Assembly: GCA_964653095.1 (NCBI GenBank)
Contig: CAZZEH010000006.1
Coordinates: forward strand, 1-64,000
Source of the DNA: JAMLHH01 sp964653095
Lineage (GTDB): Bacteria > Bacteroidota > Bacteroidia > Chitinophagales > JADIYW01
Direction of reading: 5' to 3'
DNA: 64,000 nucleotides
Below, one piece after another: positions 7,390 to 15,402 of this stretch. A program made the translations under genes and the position numbers. The stretch's first letter is position 1. Each line of letters starts with the position of its first letter. Under the pieces are notes generated by a model that saw only the letters and a program-made list of their open reading frames with translations, was not told the DNA's origin and searched no databases.

Positions 7390-9048
7390 ATGCATGAACG
7401 AGTAATTCCAAATGTCAGAGACTGGCCAATCGCAAGAATTGCAAGGCATCAGGATGAAATTTTAGACGATGTGGTGGAGGAAAGTGTCCAACATATCTAT
7501 CTCATCAGCAACGGTTCTATAAGAGATGTGATTGCAAAAGCACTCTACCTTGAACGAATCCGCATCAAAAGTGACCCGTGGGATGTGGACCCGGAAGATG
7601 AGCCTGAATTTTGGGGCAAAGTCAAAAAGAAGTTGAGCAGCTACGATCCGACTACCGTAAACAAAGATGTGGCAGAAGAGGTTGAAGACAATATACTCAG
7701 AGATATTGTCAGAAGATACTCCGAAGAGATTATCAATAACTTTGATCCAAAACTCTATTGGTTTGCCCAGCAGACTCTTCCAATTTTCTTCAATCGTCTG
7801 TTAAATGCGTCCAGCGGCGGCATTCGGTCTTTTATGAGACCCAAGACATTTCTGGATGAAAAACTATTCATTACAGGACCCGTAGATAAAATCAGATCAC
7901 TCGCCGCTAAAGGAAGTATTATTTTAGTCCCTACTCATTTAAGTAATCTGGACTCTATTATTATCGGATACGGAATGGACAGCATCGGGCTTCCTGCTTT
8001 TCAATACGGTGCAGGACTCAACCTGTTTAACAGCAGGCTTTTTGGATACTTTATGGGAAATCTTGGTGCATACAAAGTGGACAGAAGGAAGAAAAACACT
8101 ATTTATATAGAAACTCTAAAAGCCTATTCGAGAATCAACGTATATAAAGGTGCCAATACCATATTTTTCCCGGGTGGCACAAGATCCAGATCAGGTGCAA
8201 TTGAAGATAATCTGAAACTCGGTCTGGTAGGCACTATCATTGATGCCCAAAGAATGCACTTTGAGAACCAGCAGGTCAGAGGTCAAAGAAAAATATTTGT
8301 CGTCCCGTTAACCGTCAGTTATCATTTTGTTTTAGAAGCTACTTCCCTAATTTCCGAACACCTGAGACGTACAGGCAAAGAACAGTATCTTTTGCCTGAC
8401 GATCAGTTTATGAGTTATAAATCACTAATGAAGTTCTTTTCCGGAATTTTTGCTTCTTCATCAGAAATTACTTTATCACTGAACGATCCTATAGATATTT
8501 TTGGCAACAAAGTAGATGATGAGGGCAACAGTATTGACAAATTTGGCCGAGACATTGACATTAGAAAATATTTTGTGACCCGCGGAGAGATCAAAAAGGA
8601 CGCTCAGAGAGATCAGGTATATACTCAGATGCTCGGAGACAAAATAGTAGAAAATTTCAAAACAGGCAATACCGTATATTCATCCCATCTTGTAGCTTTT
8701 GTAGCTTTCGAAATACTTATGCAAAGATACCAGGATACGGATTTATTTACCGTGCTGCGTACACCTGAAGAAGAAAGAGAAATTTCGTGGGATGAATTTG
8801 TTTTCGCCTGCTGTCGAGTCCGGGATGAGCTGTACCATCTCAATAATAACCATAAAGTAAAGATAGCTCCGCACATGACCTATGATATGGATGAAGTCAT
8901 TGAACAGGCAATTAAAAACATCAATACGTACCATGCTGTTCGTCCAATATACAGAAACAAGCAGGGAAATATCTCCAGCGAAGACCTCAAGCTATTATAT
9001 TTTTATCACAACAGACTAGAAGGCTATGGCTTACATAAATTCATCTGA
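7390..9048 (+). CDS. Glycerol-3-phosphate acyltransferase (PlsB/PlsC family)
   Basis: The 552-residue protein carries the glycerolipid acyltransferase motifs. HLSNLD (H183, D188) is the catalytic HX4D motif, GAYKVDRRKKN (about 226-236) is motif II, and FFPGGTRSRSG (259-269) is motif III. Length and the long N-terminal extension resemble PlsB-like glycerol-3-phosphate acyltransferases more than the roughly 250-residue PlsC enzymes, so acylation of sn-glycerol-3-phosphate at the membrane is the likely reaction. The next gene, gpsA, makes that substrate and overlaps this reading frame by 23 bp, which supports the assignment and suggests translational coupling. A lysophosphatidate acyltransferase activity cannot be excluded. 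Confidence 0.85.
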   Translation: MHERVIPNVRDWPIARIARHQDEILDDVVEESVQHIYLISNGSIRDVIAKALYLERIRIKSDPWDVDPEDEPEFWGKVKKKLSSYDPTTVNKDVAEEVEDNILRDIVRRYSEEIINNFDPKLYWFAQQTLPIFFNRLLNASSGGIRSFMRPKTFLDEKLFITGPVDKIRSLAAKGSIILVPTHLSNLDSIIIGYGMDSIGLPAFQYGAGLNLFNSRLFGYFMGNLGAYKVDRRKKNTIYIETLKAYSRINVYKGANTIFFPGGTRSRSGAIEDNLKLGLVGTIIDAQRMHFENQQVRGQRKIFVVPLTVSYHFVLEATSLISEHLRRTGKEQYLLPDDQFMSYKSLMKFFSGIFASSSEITLSLNDPIDIFGNKVDDEGNSIDKFGRDIDIRKYFVTRGEIKKDAQRDQVYTQMLGDKIVENFKTGNTVYSSHLVAFVAFEILMQRYQDTDLFTVLRTPEEEREISWDEFVFACCRVRDELYHLNNNHKVKIAPHMTYDMDEVIEQAIKNINTYHAVRPIYRNKQGNISSEDLKLLYFYHNRLEGYGLHKFI

Positions 9049-10078
9049 TCAACAACCCGTCGCGGTAATAGGTGCCGGAAGTTTTGGTACCGCTATTGCA
9101 AACCTGATTGCGGAAAACAGGCAGGTGTTGCTGTATTCAAGAAGACCGGAAAAAATCAATGAAATCAATAAAACTAAAATGAGTTCAGGGCAGACTATTC
9201 ACAACAGAATTACTGCCACCAGCGATATCAGAAGAATATGCGAGGAAAGCTTTCTGATTTTTCCAAGTGTACCGTCTTCGGCTTTCAGAGACATGCTTCG
9301 GGATTTTGCGCCTCATCTACGCCCTGACCATATTATGATTCACACCACCAAAGGATTGGATATAGTAGAAGACTCAGGAGAATTGGAAAAAAATCGTCCT
9401 GCGTTCGGACCTTCCAATATCAAAACCATGAGCGAAGTCATACTGGAAGAAACAAATGTAAAACGCGTAGGCTGCCTTTCCGGCCCTAATCTGGCCAAAG
9501 AGCTTGCCCAATACCAGCCGGCAGCTACCGTCATCGCCAGCAGATTTGATGAAGTCATTGAAGAAGGCAGAGAGGCCATCAAAAGTCCAAGATTTCAGGT
9601 GTACTCAAACCACAATATTATTGGAGTAGAACTCGCCGGAGTATTGAAAAACACTTTAGCAATCGCTGCCGGAGCATTAAACGGATTGGGATACGGGCAA
9701 AACACTTTATCGTTTTCCAGAGGAATCAGAGAAATGGTACACATAGGCACTTCTCTCGGAGCCGACCGCACGGCCTTTCTGGGGCTGGCGGGAATCGGAG
9801 ATATCATTGCTACCTGTACCTCACCTTTAAGCAGAAATTATTCCGTAGGTTATAGGATTGCTCAGGGTGAAACTTTGGAACATATTATCGCTACAACCTC
9901 TGAAGTCGCAGAAGGTCTTAGAACTGTAAATATCTGCTATCGATTGGGGCAGTCTTTAAATATTGACCTGCCGATTATTTATGCTACATACAGGGTACTT
10001 TTTGAGGAGTGGGATTTGATCGAAGCAATCTCTCATTTAATGACCTATTCCAAATACGAGGATGTAGATTACATATAA
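9026..10078 (+). CDS. gpsA: NAD(P)H-dependent glycerol-3-phosphate dehydrogenase
   Basis: The 350-residue enzyme reduces dihydroxyacetone phosphate to sn-glycerol-3-phosphate for phospholipid synthesis. The Rossmann motif GAGSFG is at residues 16-21. The family segments HTTKGLD, SGPNLAKEL and GVELAGVLKNTLAIAAG (with the catalytic Lys) are all present, and GLAGIGDIIATC follows. Length is normal, with a short N-terminal tail. Its start lies inside the end of the acyltransferase gene, so the enzyme producing glycerol-3-phosphate and the one using it are translated from one message. The esterase gene follows after 10 bp. Confidence 0.95.
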   Translation: MAYINSSDQQPVAVIGAGSFGTAIANLIAENRQVLLYSRRPEKINEINKTKMSSGQTIHNRITATSDIRRICEESFLIFPSVPSSAFRDMLRDFAPHLRPDHIMIHTTKGLDIVEDSGELEKNRPAFGPSNIKTMSEVILEETNVKRVGCLSGPNLAKELAQYQPAATVIASRFDEVIEEGREAIKSPRFQVYSNHNIIGVELAGVLKNTLAIAAGALNGLGYGQNTLSFSRGIREMVHIGTSLGADRTAFLGLAGIGDIIATCTSPLSRNYSVGYRIAQGETLEHIIATTSEVAEGLRTVNICYRLGQSLNIDLPIIYATYRVLFEEWDLIEAISHLMTYSKYEDVDYI

Positions 10079-10088
10079 GTTTCCGCCA

Positions 10089-10727
10089 ATGCAATCTCAT
10101 AGTCTGACAGTTAAACGAAATGCAAGAATTTATACCTTAGGGGAGATTTCTGATAAGACTCAGTATATCTGGCTCGTTCTGCACGGATACTCTATGCTGG
10201 CCAAATATTTTATACAAAAGTTTAGCGGACTCGATTTAGAAAAAAATTACATCGTTGCACCGGAGGCGCTGTCGAGATTCTATCAAAACGGATTCAGCGG
10301 CAGAGTGGGAGCATCCTGGATGACCTCTGAAGACCGACTGAATGAAATCGAAGATTATATAGATTATTTAAACAGAGTATATAATACATATATAGAACCT
10401 TTTAAAAAAGATAAAAAGATTATCTTGCTTGGATTCTCTCAGGGCGTGAGTACTCTTTTCAGATGGTTCAACTCGCAACATTTTCAAACGCACAGAGTGA
10501 TTGCATGGGCTGGTTCCATACCAATGGACGTACTCAAGGAGTATAAAACTAAATCTATTCCGGTTGAGGTAGTTTACGGCGATAAGGATTCTTTCCTCAC
10601 CAAAGATATTATAGAAAACCACATGCAAACTCTTAATGAGCTTAATATAAATTTTGAAGTTCATAAATATAATGGAGGACACGATATCACACATGATGAA
10701 ATCATCAGGCTAATGAGACATAAATAA
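10089..10727 (+). CDS. Alpha/beta hydrolase, phospholipase/carboxylesterase-like
   Basis: The 212-residue product is a compact alpha/beta hydrolase of the carboxylesterase (YpfH/LypA-like) type. The nucleophile motif GFSQG places Ser117. A GDKD segment supplies the likely acid at about Asp165-167, and GGHD gives His198. The oxyanion-region motif LHGY is at 31-34. It has no signal peptide and is probably cytoplasmic. It follows gpsA by 10 bp, so it is likely the third gene of a lipid-metabolism operon. A lysophospholipase or short-chain esterase role would fit, but the substrate is not shown by the sequence. Confidence 0.8.
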   Translation: MQSHSLTVKRNARIYTLGEISDKTQYIWLVLHGYSMLAKYFIQKFSGLDLEKNYIVAPEALSRFYQNGFSGRVGASWMTSEDRLNEIEDYIDYLNRVYNTYIEPFKKDKKIILLGFSQGVSTLFRWFNSQHFQTHRVIAWAGSIPMDVLKEYKTKSIPVEVVYGDKDSFLTKDIIENHMQTLNELNINFEVHKYNGGHDITHDEIIRLMRHK

Positions 10728-10831
10728 AGAAAGAGGTCATTTTGGACATGTTTTTCACAATTTTGTAAAGGAATTAACTTCGCTATAACATTTTTATAAT
10801 TTTCACTGGGATGGCGCTCAGTCTTGCACTC

Positions 10832-10839
10832 TATCTTTG
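10832..10839 (+). promoter_or_regulatory. Bacteroidota -7 box (TATCTTTG) for rlpA
   Basis: TATCTTTG matches TAnnTTTG and ends 23 nt before the rlpA ATG at 10863. Confidence 0.5.
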
Positions 10840-10862
10840 CTTCCGTATCAATAAATAATTGA

Positions 10863-11279
10863 ATGAGACTTATAAAAATTCTAATGTTAATCGCTGTAGT
10901 ATCTTATACTTCAGTGGAGGCAAAAGACAATTTTGTAGGTATTGCTTCTTATTACGCTGACATGTTTGTCGGCAAATTAACGGCAAACGGCGAAATATAC
11001 ACACATGATAAAATGACCTGCGCCCATAAGACCCTTCCATTTGGAACCAAGCTAAAAGTTACCAATCTTAAGAATGAGAGAAGTGTAATTGTAACTGTAA
11101 ACGACAGAGGGCCTTATGTCAAAGGACGCGTGGTGGATCTCACCAAAGAAGCCGCCAAGAAAATAGACATGGTCAGAAGCGGTATAGTAGAAGTAAAAGT
11201 TGAAATTCTGAATGAGGATGGCAACTTATTTCCTCTGGATGAAGAAGTTTTAAACACCTCGGATATATTGGATTTTTAA
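10863..11279 (+). CDS. rlpA: RlpA-like septal-ring lytic transglycosylase family protein
   Basis: The 138-residue protein has a signal peptide (residues 1-20, ending SVEAKD) and then a single double-psi beta-barrel domain. Recognisable are GIASYYADMFVGKLTANGE, the MTCAHKTLPFGTKLKVTN strand pair with its conserved His, and VTVNDRGPYVKGRVVDLT. RlpA enzymes cleave denuded glycan strands of peptidoglycan. This form lacks the SPOR domain found in longer family members. The gene is monocistronic, with its own promoter box and a strong terminator at 11300-11334. The DNA encoding its last 12 residues plus the terminator is duplicated at 15239-15326. Confidence 0.9.
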   Translation: MRLIKILMLIAVVSYTSVEAKDNFVGIASYYADMFVGKLTANGEIYTHDKMTCAHKTLPFGTKLKVTNLKNERSVIVTVNDRGPYVKGRVVDLTKEAAKKIDMVRSGIVEVKVEILNEDGNLFPLDEEVLNTSDILDF

Positions 11280-11334
11280 ATATAACTGAACTTAAAAGAA
11301 CAAAGCCCTGCTATTATAGTGGGGCTTTGTTTTT
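11241..11334 (+). repeat. rlpA tail plus terminator, original copy of a duplicated segment
   Basis: The last 39 nt of rlpA and the following intergenic sequence to 11328 match 15239-15326 with about seven differences in 88 bp. In both places a family A repeat begins within about 35 bp of the terminator. The order gene end, terminator, repeat is therefore duplicated as a unit in direct orientation, 3998 bp apart. Confidence 0.75.
11300..11334 (+). terminator. Rho-independent terminator after rlpA
   Basis: The arms ACAAAGCCC (11300-11308) and GGGCTTTGT (11322-11330) form a 9-bp stem. A run of T residues follows (11330-11334). Confidence 0.85.
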
Positions 11335-11359
11335 GAACTACTCCATAAATTGACAAATA

Positions 11360-11488
11360 ATACCAATTTGAAATTCAAAATAGACCGATAAAACGAAACC
11401 TTATTTCGGTATTATGCCGTGGTTACAAGCAAATAGAACAATGAGATAAAATCGAAATTGGTCTATATTGTTTGTCCAAACGGTATAA
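11360..11488 (+). repeat. Dispersed repeat family A, copy 3
   Basis: This is a full-length copy starting ataccaatttgaaattc and ending tgtccaaacggtataa. It has TAGACC and GGTCTA as well as CCAATTT and AAATTGG in complementary positions. It follows the rlpA terminator by 25 bp. Confidence 0.75.
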
Positions 11489-11780
11489 TCCGCACTTTCC
11501 TTCTTTGTAGGGGGAAAGGGGGAGGAAAACCTTCCGAAACGCACTGTAAAAGCGAACCAAAGAGACATTTTCAATACATAGCTTCGTCTGCCCTTTGAGA
11601 GCCTCAGTACCCTCCTCAGCCTCCACATATCGTGTATCGTCTGCGGTTTGTTTTCTGCGGACCCTGGGGTTCTCAAGGGGTCGCTCGCGGCCCGCCGTCT
11701 GTCATCCGTGGTCCGTTGTCCGTAGTCTATCATCTGCGCACCCTGAGGCTCCCGAAGGGTCGTCTGTGATTCATCACCCA
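11489..11780. other. Gene-free, GC-richer segment with short tandem similarities
   Basis: I see no credible gene here; open frames on both strands have no recognisable content. Two similar stretches, gaccctggggttctcaaggg (11659-11678) and caccctgaggctcccgaagg (11739-11758), each end in gggtcg and can form short GACCC/GGGTC stems. The part around 11580-11630 resembles 325-375 near the window start. The composition is distinctly less AT-rich than its neighbours. Confidence 0.4.
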
Positions 11781-14700
11781 TTAATTTTTTACCATCAGCT
11801 CCTCCAAAGCCCCGAGTCTTTTTGCCAGCTCTTCATTTTCCTTACGCAACCTTTCTATTTCCTCCTGCTGCTCCTGCACCGCTTTGACCAGAGGCACGGT
11901 AAACTCCGCATAGCGCAGCCCCCAAAGCCCCTTACTACCATCCTGTGGCTTATCTACTCCGCTAAAATCATATCCTATTTCTTTGGCTGCCTGCTCTACA
12001 TCCTGAGCCAAAAATCCGCTGTAACGGACCTTTTCCACGTCATATTTCCCTTTCCAATCAACAGTATCAGCCAGACCTTGTAACTTATAGCTTTCCGTCA
12101 CACTGACATTATAAGTCACCGGTTGGAGTTTCATAATAAAATTCAGTCCGGCTACATCCGAACGTACATTATTTTTAATCCTTTTGTCGGATATAGCAAC
12201 CCAGGGCTGAGCACCTCCTATACTGAGCATACTGTTGTTACCTATTCTTACCTGATTATTGCCGTTCGGTATTATTGCTTCATGACCACCAATAACTACT
12301 GTGTTAAATCTGTCGGTAGCTCCATTATTAACATTATAACCCACCGCAGTATTATATTCACCCGAATTGTTGCTATAAAGCGTACTATAGCCCAAAGCGA
12401 TATTAAAACCGCCTGTAGTGTTGGAAAAAAGAGCGGTATAGCCCAAAGCGATATTATTAGACCCCTCGTCGTTGTGATAAAGAGCATGACGGCCCGAAGC
12501 GATATTAAAATCACCCGTAGTGTTGTATTGAAGAGCAGCATAGCCAAAAGCAATATTACCGTCACCCATAGTATTGGAAAAAAGAGCCTGATAGCCCGAA
12601 GCGATATTCCAACGCCCCACAGTATTGGAAGAAAGTGCCCTATAGCCCGAAGCAATGTTATATCTGCCCGTAGTATTGGAACGTAAAGCTTCCCATCCTA
12701 TCGCTACATTGCCATAGCCGGTGATATTGGATAAAAGTGACTTTGCGCCCACCGCAGTATTCCCTACTCCGGTAGAATTATGCAATGCTGAATCTCCTAT
12801 GGCGACATTGTACTCTGCTGTGGTATTGGCAGCCAGTGCTCTGGAACCAATAGCAATATTCCCGGATGCAATGGTATTTTTAAACAATGCGGAGTCACCC
12901 ATGGCAATGTTTCGACTACCGGTGGTGTTGGAATAAAGAGCCTGAGTACCGGTCGCCGTGTTAGAGTTCCCCTCGGTATTTTGATCTAGTGCAAGAAATC
13001 CGGTTGCCGTATTGGAATTTCCGATGGTATTGGAATTAAGTGCCATATAACCGGTTGCTGTGTTGGAATTTCCGATGGTATTGAGTATAAGCGCGCTATA
13101 ACCGATGGCCGTGTTTAAGTGTCCGGTGGTGTTAGAGTATAGTGCTCTATAACCAATTGCGGTGTTACGATACCCTGTTGTGTTGAAATAAAGGGATTCC
13201 CCACCATTTGCAGTGTTGTACCACCCGGTGGTGCCTGAATAAAGAGCAGATGCTCCGGTTGCGGTATTTCCTCCGGCAGTGGTATTGGAGCGCAACGCTC
13301 TTGCACCTATTGCAGTATTATCGATTCCGGTAGATTTGTGTAATGCCGAGTCACCTACAGCGACATTGTACTCTGCTGTGGTATTGGCTGCTAAAGCTTT
13401 AGAGCCGATGGCAATATTGCCGAATGCGGTATTATAATATAATGCGGAGTCGCCTATGGCAATGTTGCGGGAGCCTTCGGTGTTGGAATAAAGCGCACCG
13501 GTACCCGAAGCGATATTATGAGAGCCCAATGTGTTGGAACGAAGAGCATTATAACCCGAAGCTGTGTTATATTTGCCTTCAGTGTTGGAATAAAGGGCAT
13601 GATAGCCTAATGCGGTGTTATAATTACCCACCGTGTTATCATGAAGAGCCATACCGCCCGAAGCGGTGTTGAAACTGCCCGAAGTATTCCTGTAAAGTGC
13701 CCAAAAGCCCGAAGCGGTATTTCCGGTCCCTATGTTGGAATAAAGCGTAAAATAGCCTAATGCGGTGTTATAATTGCCTGACGTGTTGTTTGTAAGTGCG
13801 GCGAAACCTAAAGCGACATTAGACATACCAGTAGTATTTTTATAAAGAGCCCGATAGCCCGAAGCGGTATTATTGTTGCCCGAAGTGTTGGAAAGTAGTG
13901 CTTCTCTTCCTATCGCAACGTTGTTATCGCCGGAGGTATTGGACAAAAGTACCTTTGCTCCCACCGCAGTATTCCCCTTTCCGGTAGAATGGTGTAATGC
14001 CGAGTCACCTATAGCGACATTGTACTCCTCTGTGGTATTGGCAGCCAGAGCCTGGGAGCCTATAGCGATATTGCCGGATGCGGTATTGTTAAACAATGCC
14101 GAGTCGCCTATGGCAATATTGCGGGAACCAATCTCATTGGAATAAAGTGTCTGATAGCCCAAAGCGATATTATTAGCACCCTCAGTGTTGAAATAAAGCG
14201 TACGATAACCCGAAGCGATGTTATTCCGCCCCGTAGTGTTGTAAAAAAGCGTACGATAGCCCGTAGCGATGTTAAGACCTCCCGTAGTGTTGGAATAAAG
14301 TGCCTGATAGCCCGAAGCGATATTATTAGAACCATCAGTGTTGGAATAAAGAGCCGCAGCACCCGAAGCGATGTTAAAGTCACCCGTAGTGTTGGAATAA
14401 AGAGCCAAATAGCCTATTCCTACATTGTACCTTCCGTTATGATCTTCACTGTTCCCGGTCCGATAACCCAGAAAAACACTGCCGTCCCCTGTAGTTCCTA
14501 TTCGTCCGGCTTTTTCATTATTTACTTTAAAGTTGAGCGGGACATTATCCATAGTTCCTAAAAAGTTAGTACCGTCCACCGTACCGGTATTACCGGTCAG
14601 CAGCCAGCCTGCAGATGCAGGAAGCCCGGTGGTCAGAAATACCCATTTCGTACCATCCCAATAATAAAAGCCCTTGGCTTCCGTACCCGACTGATTATAG

Positions 14701-14957
14701 ACCAAGAGACCTTCAGCAGGAGAAGTAACCGGCGCGGCGACATTCACATCGTTAATCTCCACCCGCGGAATCAGTAGTCCCTTGTCCGTAAACTGTATAT
14801 CCAAACCCGCACTGGCATCCGGCGACGAGCCGTCGATATTGACAGCTATCCCCTGTGCGATGACTTCAGCCGTCATACTCAAAAATAAAACTCCTAAAAA
14901 CAAAACTCTGAGAGCAAAAAAACTACAGCATTTTTTTTTGATATACGGCTTTTTCAT
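11781..14957 (-). CDS. Secreted repeat protein with C-terminal S74 (endosialidase chaperone) domain
   Basis: The 1058-residue product has a signal peptide (about 1-35, ending EVIAQG) and a linker of about 140 residues. From about residue 177 to 885 there are about 41 units of 16-17 residues with the pattern N-T/I-A-x-G-Y-x-A-L-Y-S-N-T-T-G. These resemble YadA-head or hemagglutinin-type beta-roll repeats. The C-terminus from S923 (SDKRIKNNV) is a peptidase S74 intramolecular chaperone domain with LAQDVEQAAKEIGYDFSGV. It ends in a coiled coil rich in Glu, Leu and Lys. Such domains in phage tail spikes drive trimer folding and self-cleave. A trimeric surface fibre or adhesin is therefore likely. 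A five-unit block is present three times (about residues 290-360, 510-580 and 695-765), showing internal duplication. Direct DNA repeats flank the gene. Confidence 0.85.
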   Translation of the reverse strand: MKKPYIKKKCCSFFALRVLFLGVLFLSMTAEVIAQGIAVNIDGSSPDASAGLDIQFTDKGLLIPRVEINDVNVAAPVTSPAEGLLVYNQSGTEAKGFYYWDGTKWVFLTTGLPASAGWLLTGNTGTVDGTNFLGTMDNVPLNFKVNNEKAGRIGTTGDGSVFLGYRTGNSEDHNGRYNVGIGYLALYSNTTGDFNIASGAAALYSNTDGSNNIASGYQALYSNTTGGLNIATGYRTLFYNTTGRNNIASGYRTLYFNTEGANNIALGYQTLYSNEIGSRNIAIGDSALFNNTASGNIAIGSQALAANTTEEYNVAIGDSALHHSTGKGNTAVGAKVLLSNTSGDNNVAIGREALLSNTSGNNNTASGYRALYKNTTGMSNVALGFAALTNNTSGNYNTALGYFTLYSNIGTGNTASGFWALYRNTSGSFNTASGGMALHDNTVGNYNTALGYHALYSNTEGKYNTASGYNALRSNTLGSHNIASGTGALYSNTEGSRNIAIGDSALYYNTAFGNIAIGSKALAANTTAEYNVAVGDSALHKSTGIDNTAIGARALRSNTTAGGNTATGASALYSGTTGWYNTANGGESLYFNTTGYRNTAIGYRALYSNTTGHLNTAIGYSALILNTIGNSNTATGYMALNSNTIGNSNTATGFLALDQNTEGNSNTATGTQALYSNTTGSRNIAMGDSALFKNTIASGNIAIGSRALAANTTAEYNVAIGDSALHNSTGVGNTAVGAKSLLSNITGYGNVAIGWEALRSNTTGRYNIASGYRALSSNTVGRWNIASGYQALFSNTMGDGNIAFGYAALQYNTTGDFNIASGRHALYHNDEGSNNIALGYTALFSNTTGGFNIALGYSTLYSNNSGEYNTAVGYNVNNGATDRFNTVVIGGHEAIIPNGNNQVRIGNNSMLSIGGAQPWVAISDKRIKNNVRSDVAGLNFIMKLQPVTYNVSVTESYKLQGLADTVDWKGKYDVEKVRYSGFLAQDVEQAAKEIGYDFSGVDKPQDGSKGLWGLRYAEFTVPLVKAVQEQQEEIERLRKENEELAKRLGALEELMVKN

Positions 14958-15037
14958 AATGACAGTTTTTATTAATACCTAAATTAATCATTTCTATACA
15001 TATTAGCAACAATATAATTTAGTACTGACAGTCCAAT

Positions 15038-15277
15038 ATGATTTGTCTGCTATGCGGATTACTTTTAGATTCTTCCACTAAAACGGATACAGTACAGATT
15101 GACGGATCACAATTGAATGACTTTCTGTAAAGTGCAGTAGAGAATGACAGCGTTCAGATAATCGGCACATTGACTCATTATTTTAAACTAATTGGTGGTT
15201 ACTATTCAAAGACAGGAAAGGTAGTGTCCTCTCCAGACGAAGAAGTTTTAAACATCTCGGATATATTAGGCTTTTAA
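15038..15277 (+). pseudogene. Small degenerate gene sharing its 3' end with rlpA
   Basis: A frame of 79 codons begins ATG at 15038 (MICLLCGLLLDSS, signal-like). It is interrupted by TAA at 15128-15130 and continues in the same frame to a TAA at 15275-15277. The last residues, DEEVLNISDILGF, match the C-terminus of RlpA (DEEVLNTSDILDF), and the DNA identity continues through the terminator. The middle part (DSVQIIGTLTHYF and on) is not RlpA-like and I do not recognise it. It may be a hybrid remnant left by duplication. The internal stop is seen directly; pseudogene status is inference. Confidence 0.5.
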
Positions 15278-15330
15278 ATATAACTAAACTTAAAAGAACA
15301 AAGCCCTGCTATTATAGTAGGGCTTTATAT
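15239..15330 (+). repeat. Duplicated rlpA tail and terminator, second copy
   Basis: This segment matches 11241-11328 at roughly 92 percent. The hairpin arms AAAGCCCT (15300-15307) and AGGGCTTT (15319-15326) are still perfectly paired, but the following T-tract is broken (atattta), so it is a weaker terminator than the rlpA one. Confidence 0.75.
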
Positions 15331-15347
15331 TTATATCACAGCAGATT

Positions 15348-15402
15348 AGACCAATTAGAAATTCAAAACAGACCGATAAGGCGAAACCTTATTTTGATAT
15401 TA
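15348..15402 (+). repeat. Dispersed repeat family A, truncated copy 4
   Basis: Only the left 55 bp of the element are present, from gaccaattagaaattc to ttttgatatta. The truncation coincides with the stop codon of the helicase gene (15400-15402), so the repeat sequence supplies or abuts that stop codon. Confidence 0.65.

Noticed and set aside
11401..12083. Open frames at 11401-11781 (minus) and 11595-12083 (plus)
   Set aside because: They combine repeat, GC-rich intergenic sequence and antisense of the S74 domain; no coherent protein is encoded.
12123..14383. Several open frames of 60-190 residues inside the giant repeat gene on both strands
   Set aside because: They are shadows of the in-frame repeats, whose period keeps alternative frames open. 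The signal peptide and S74 domain show the true frame.
11781..14957. Prophage tail-fibre interpretation of the S74 protein
   Set aside because: The protein has a signal peptide, and there are no phage genes around it, so a host surface protein is more likely.
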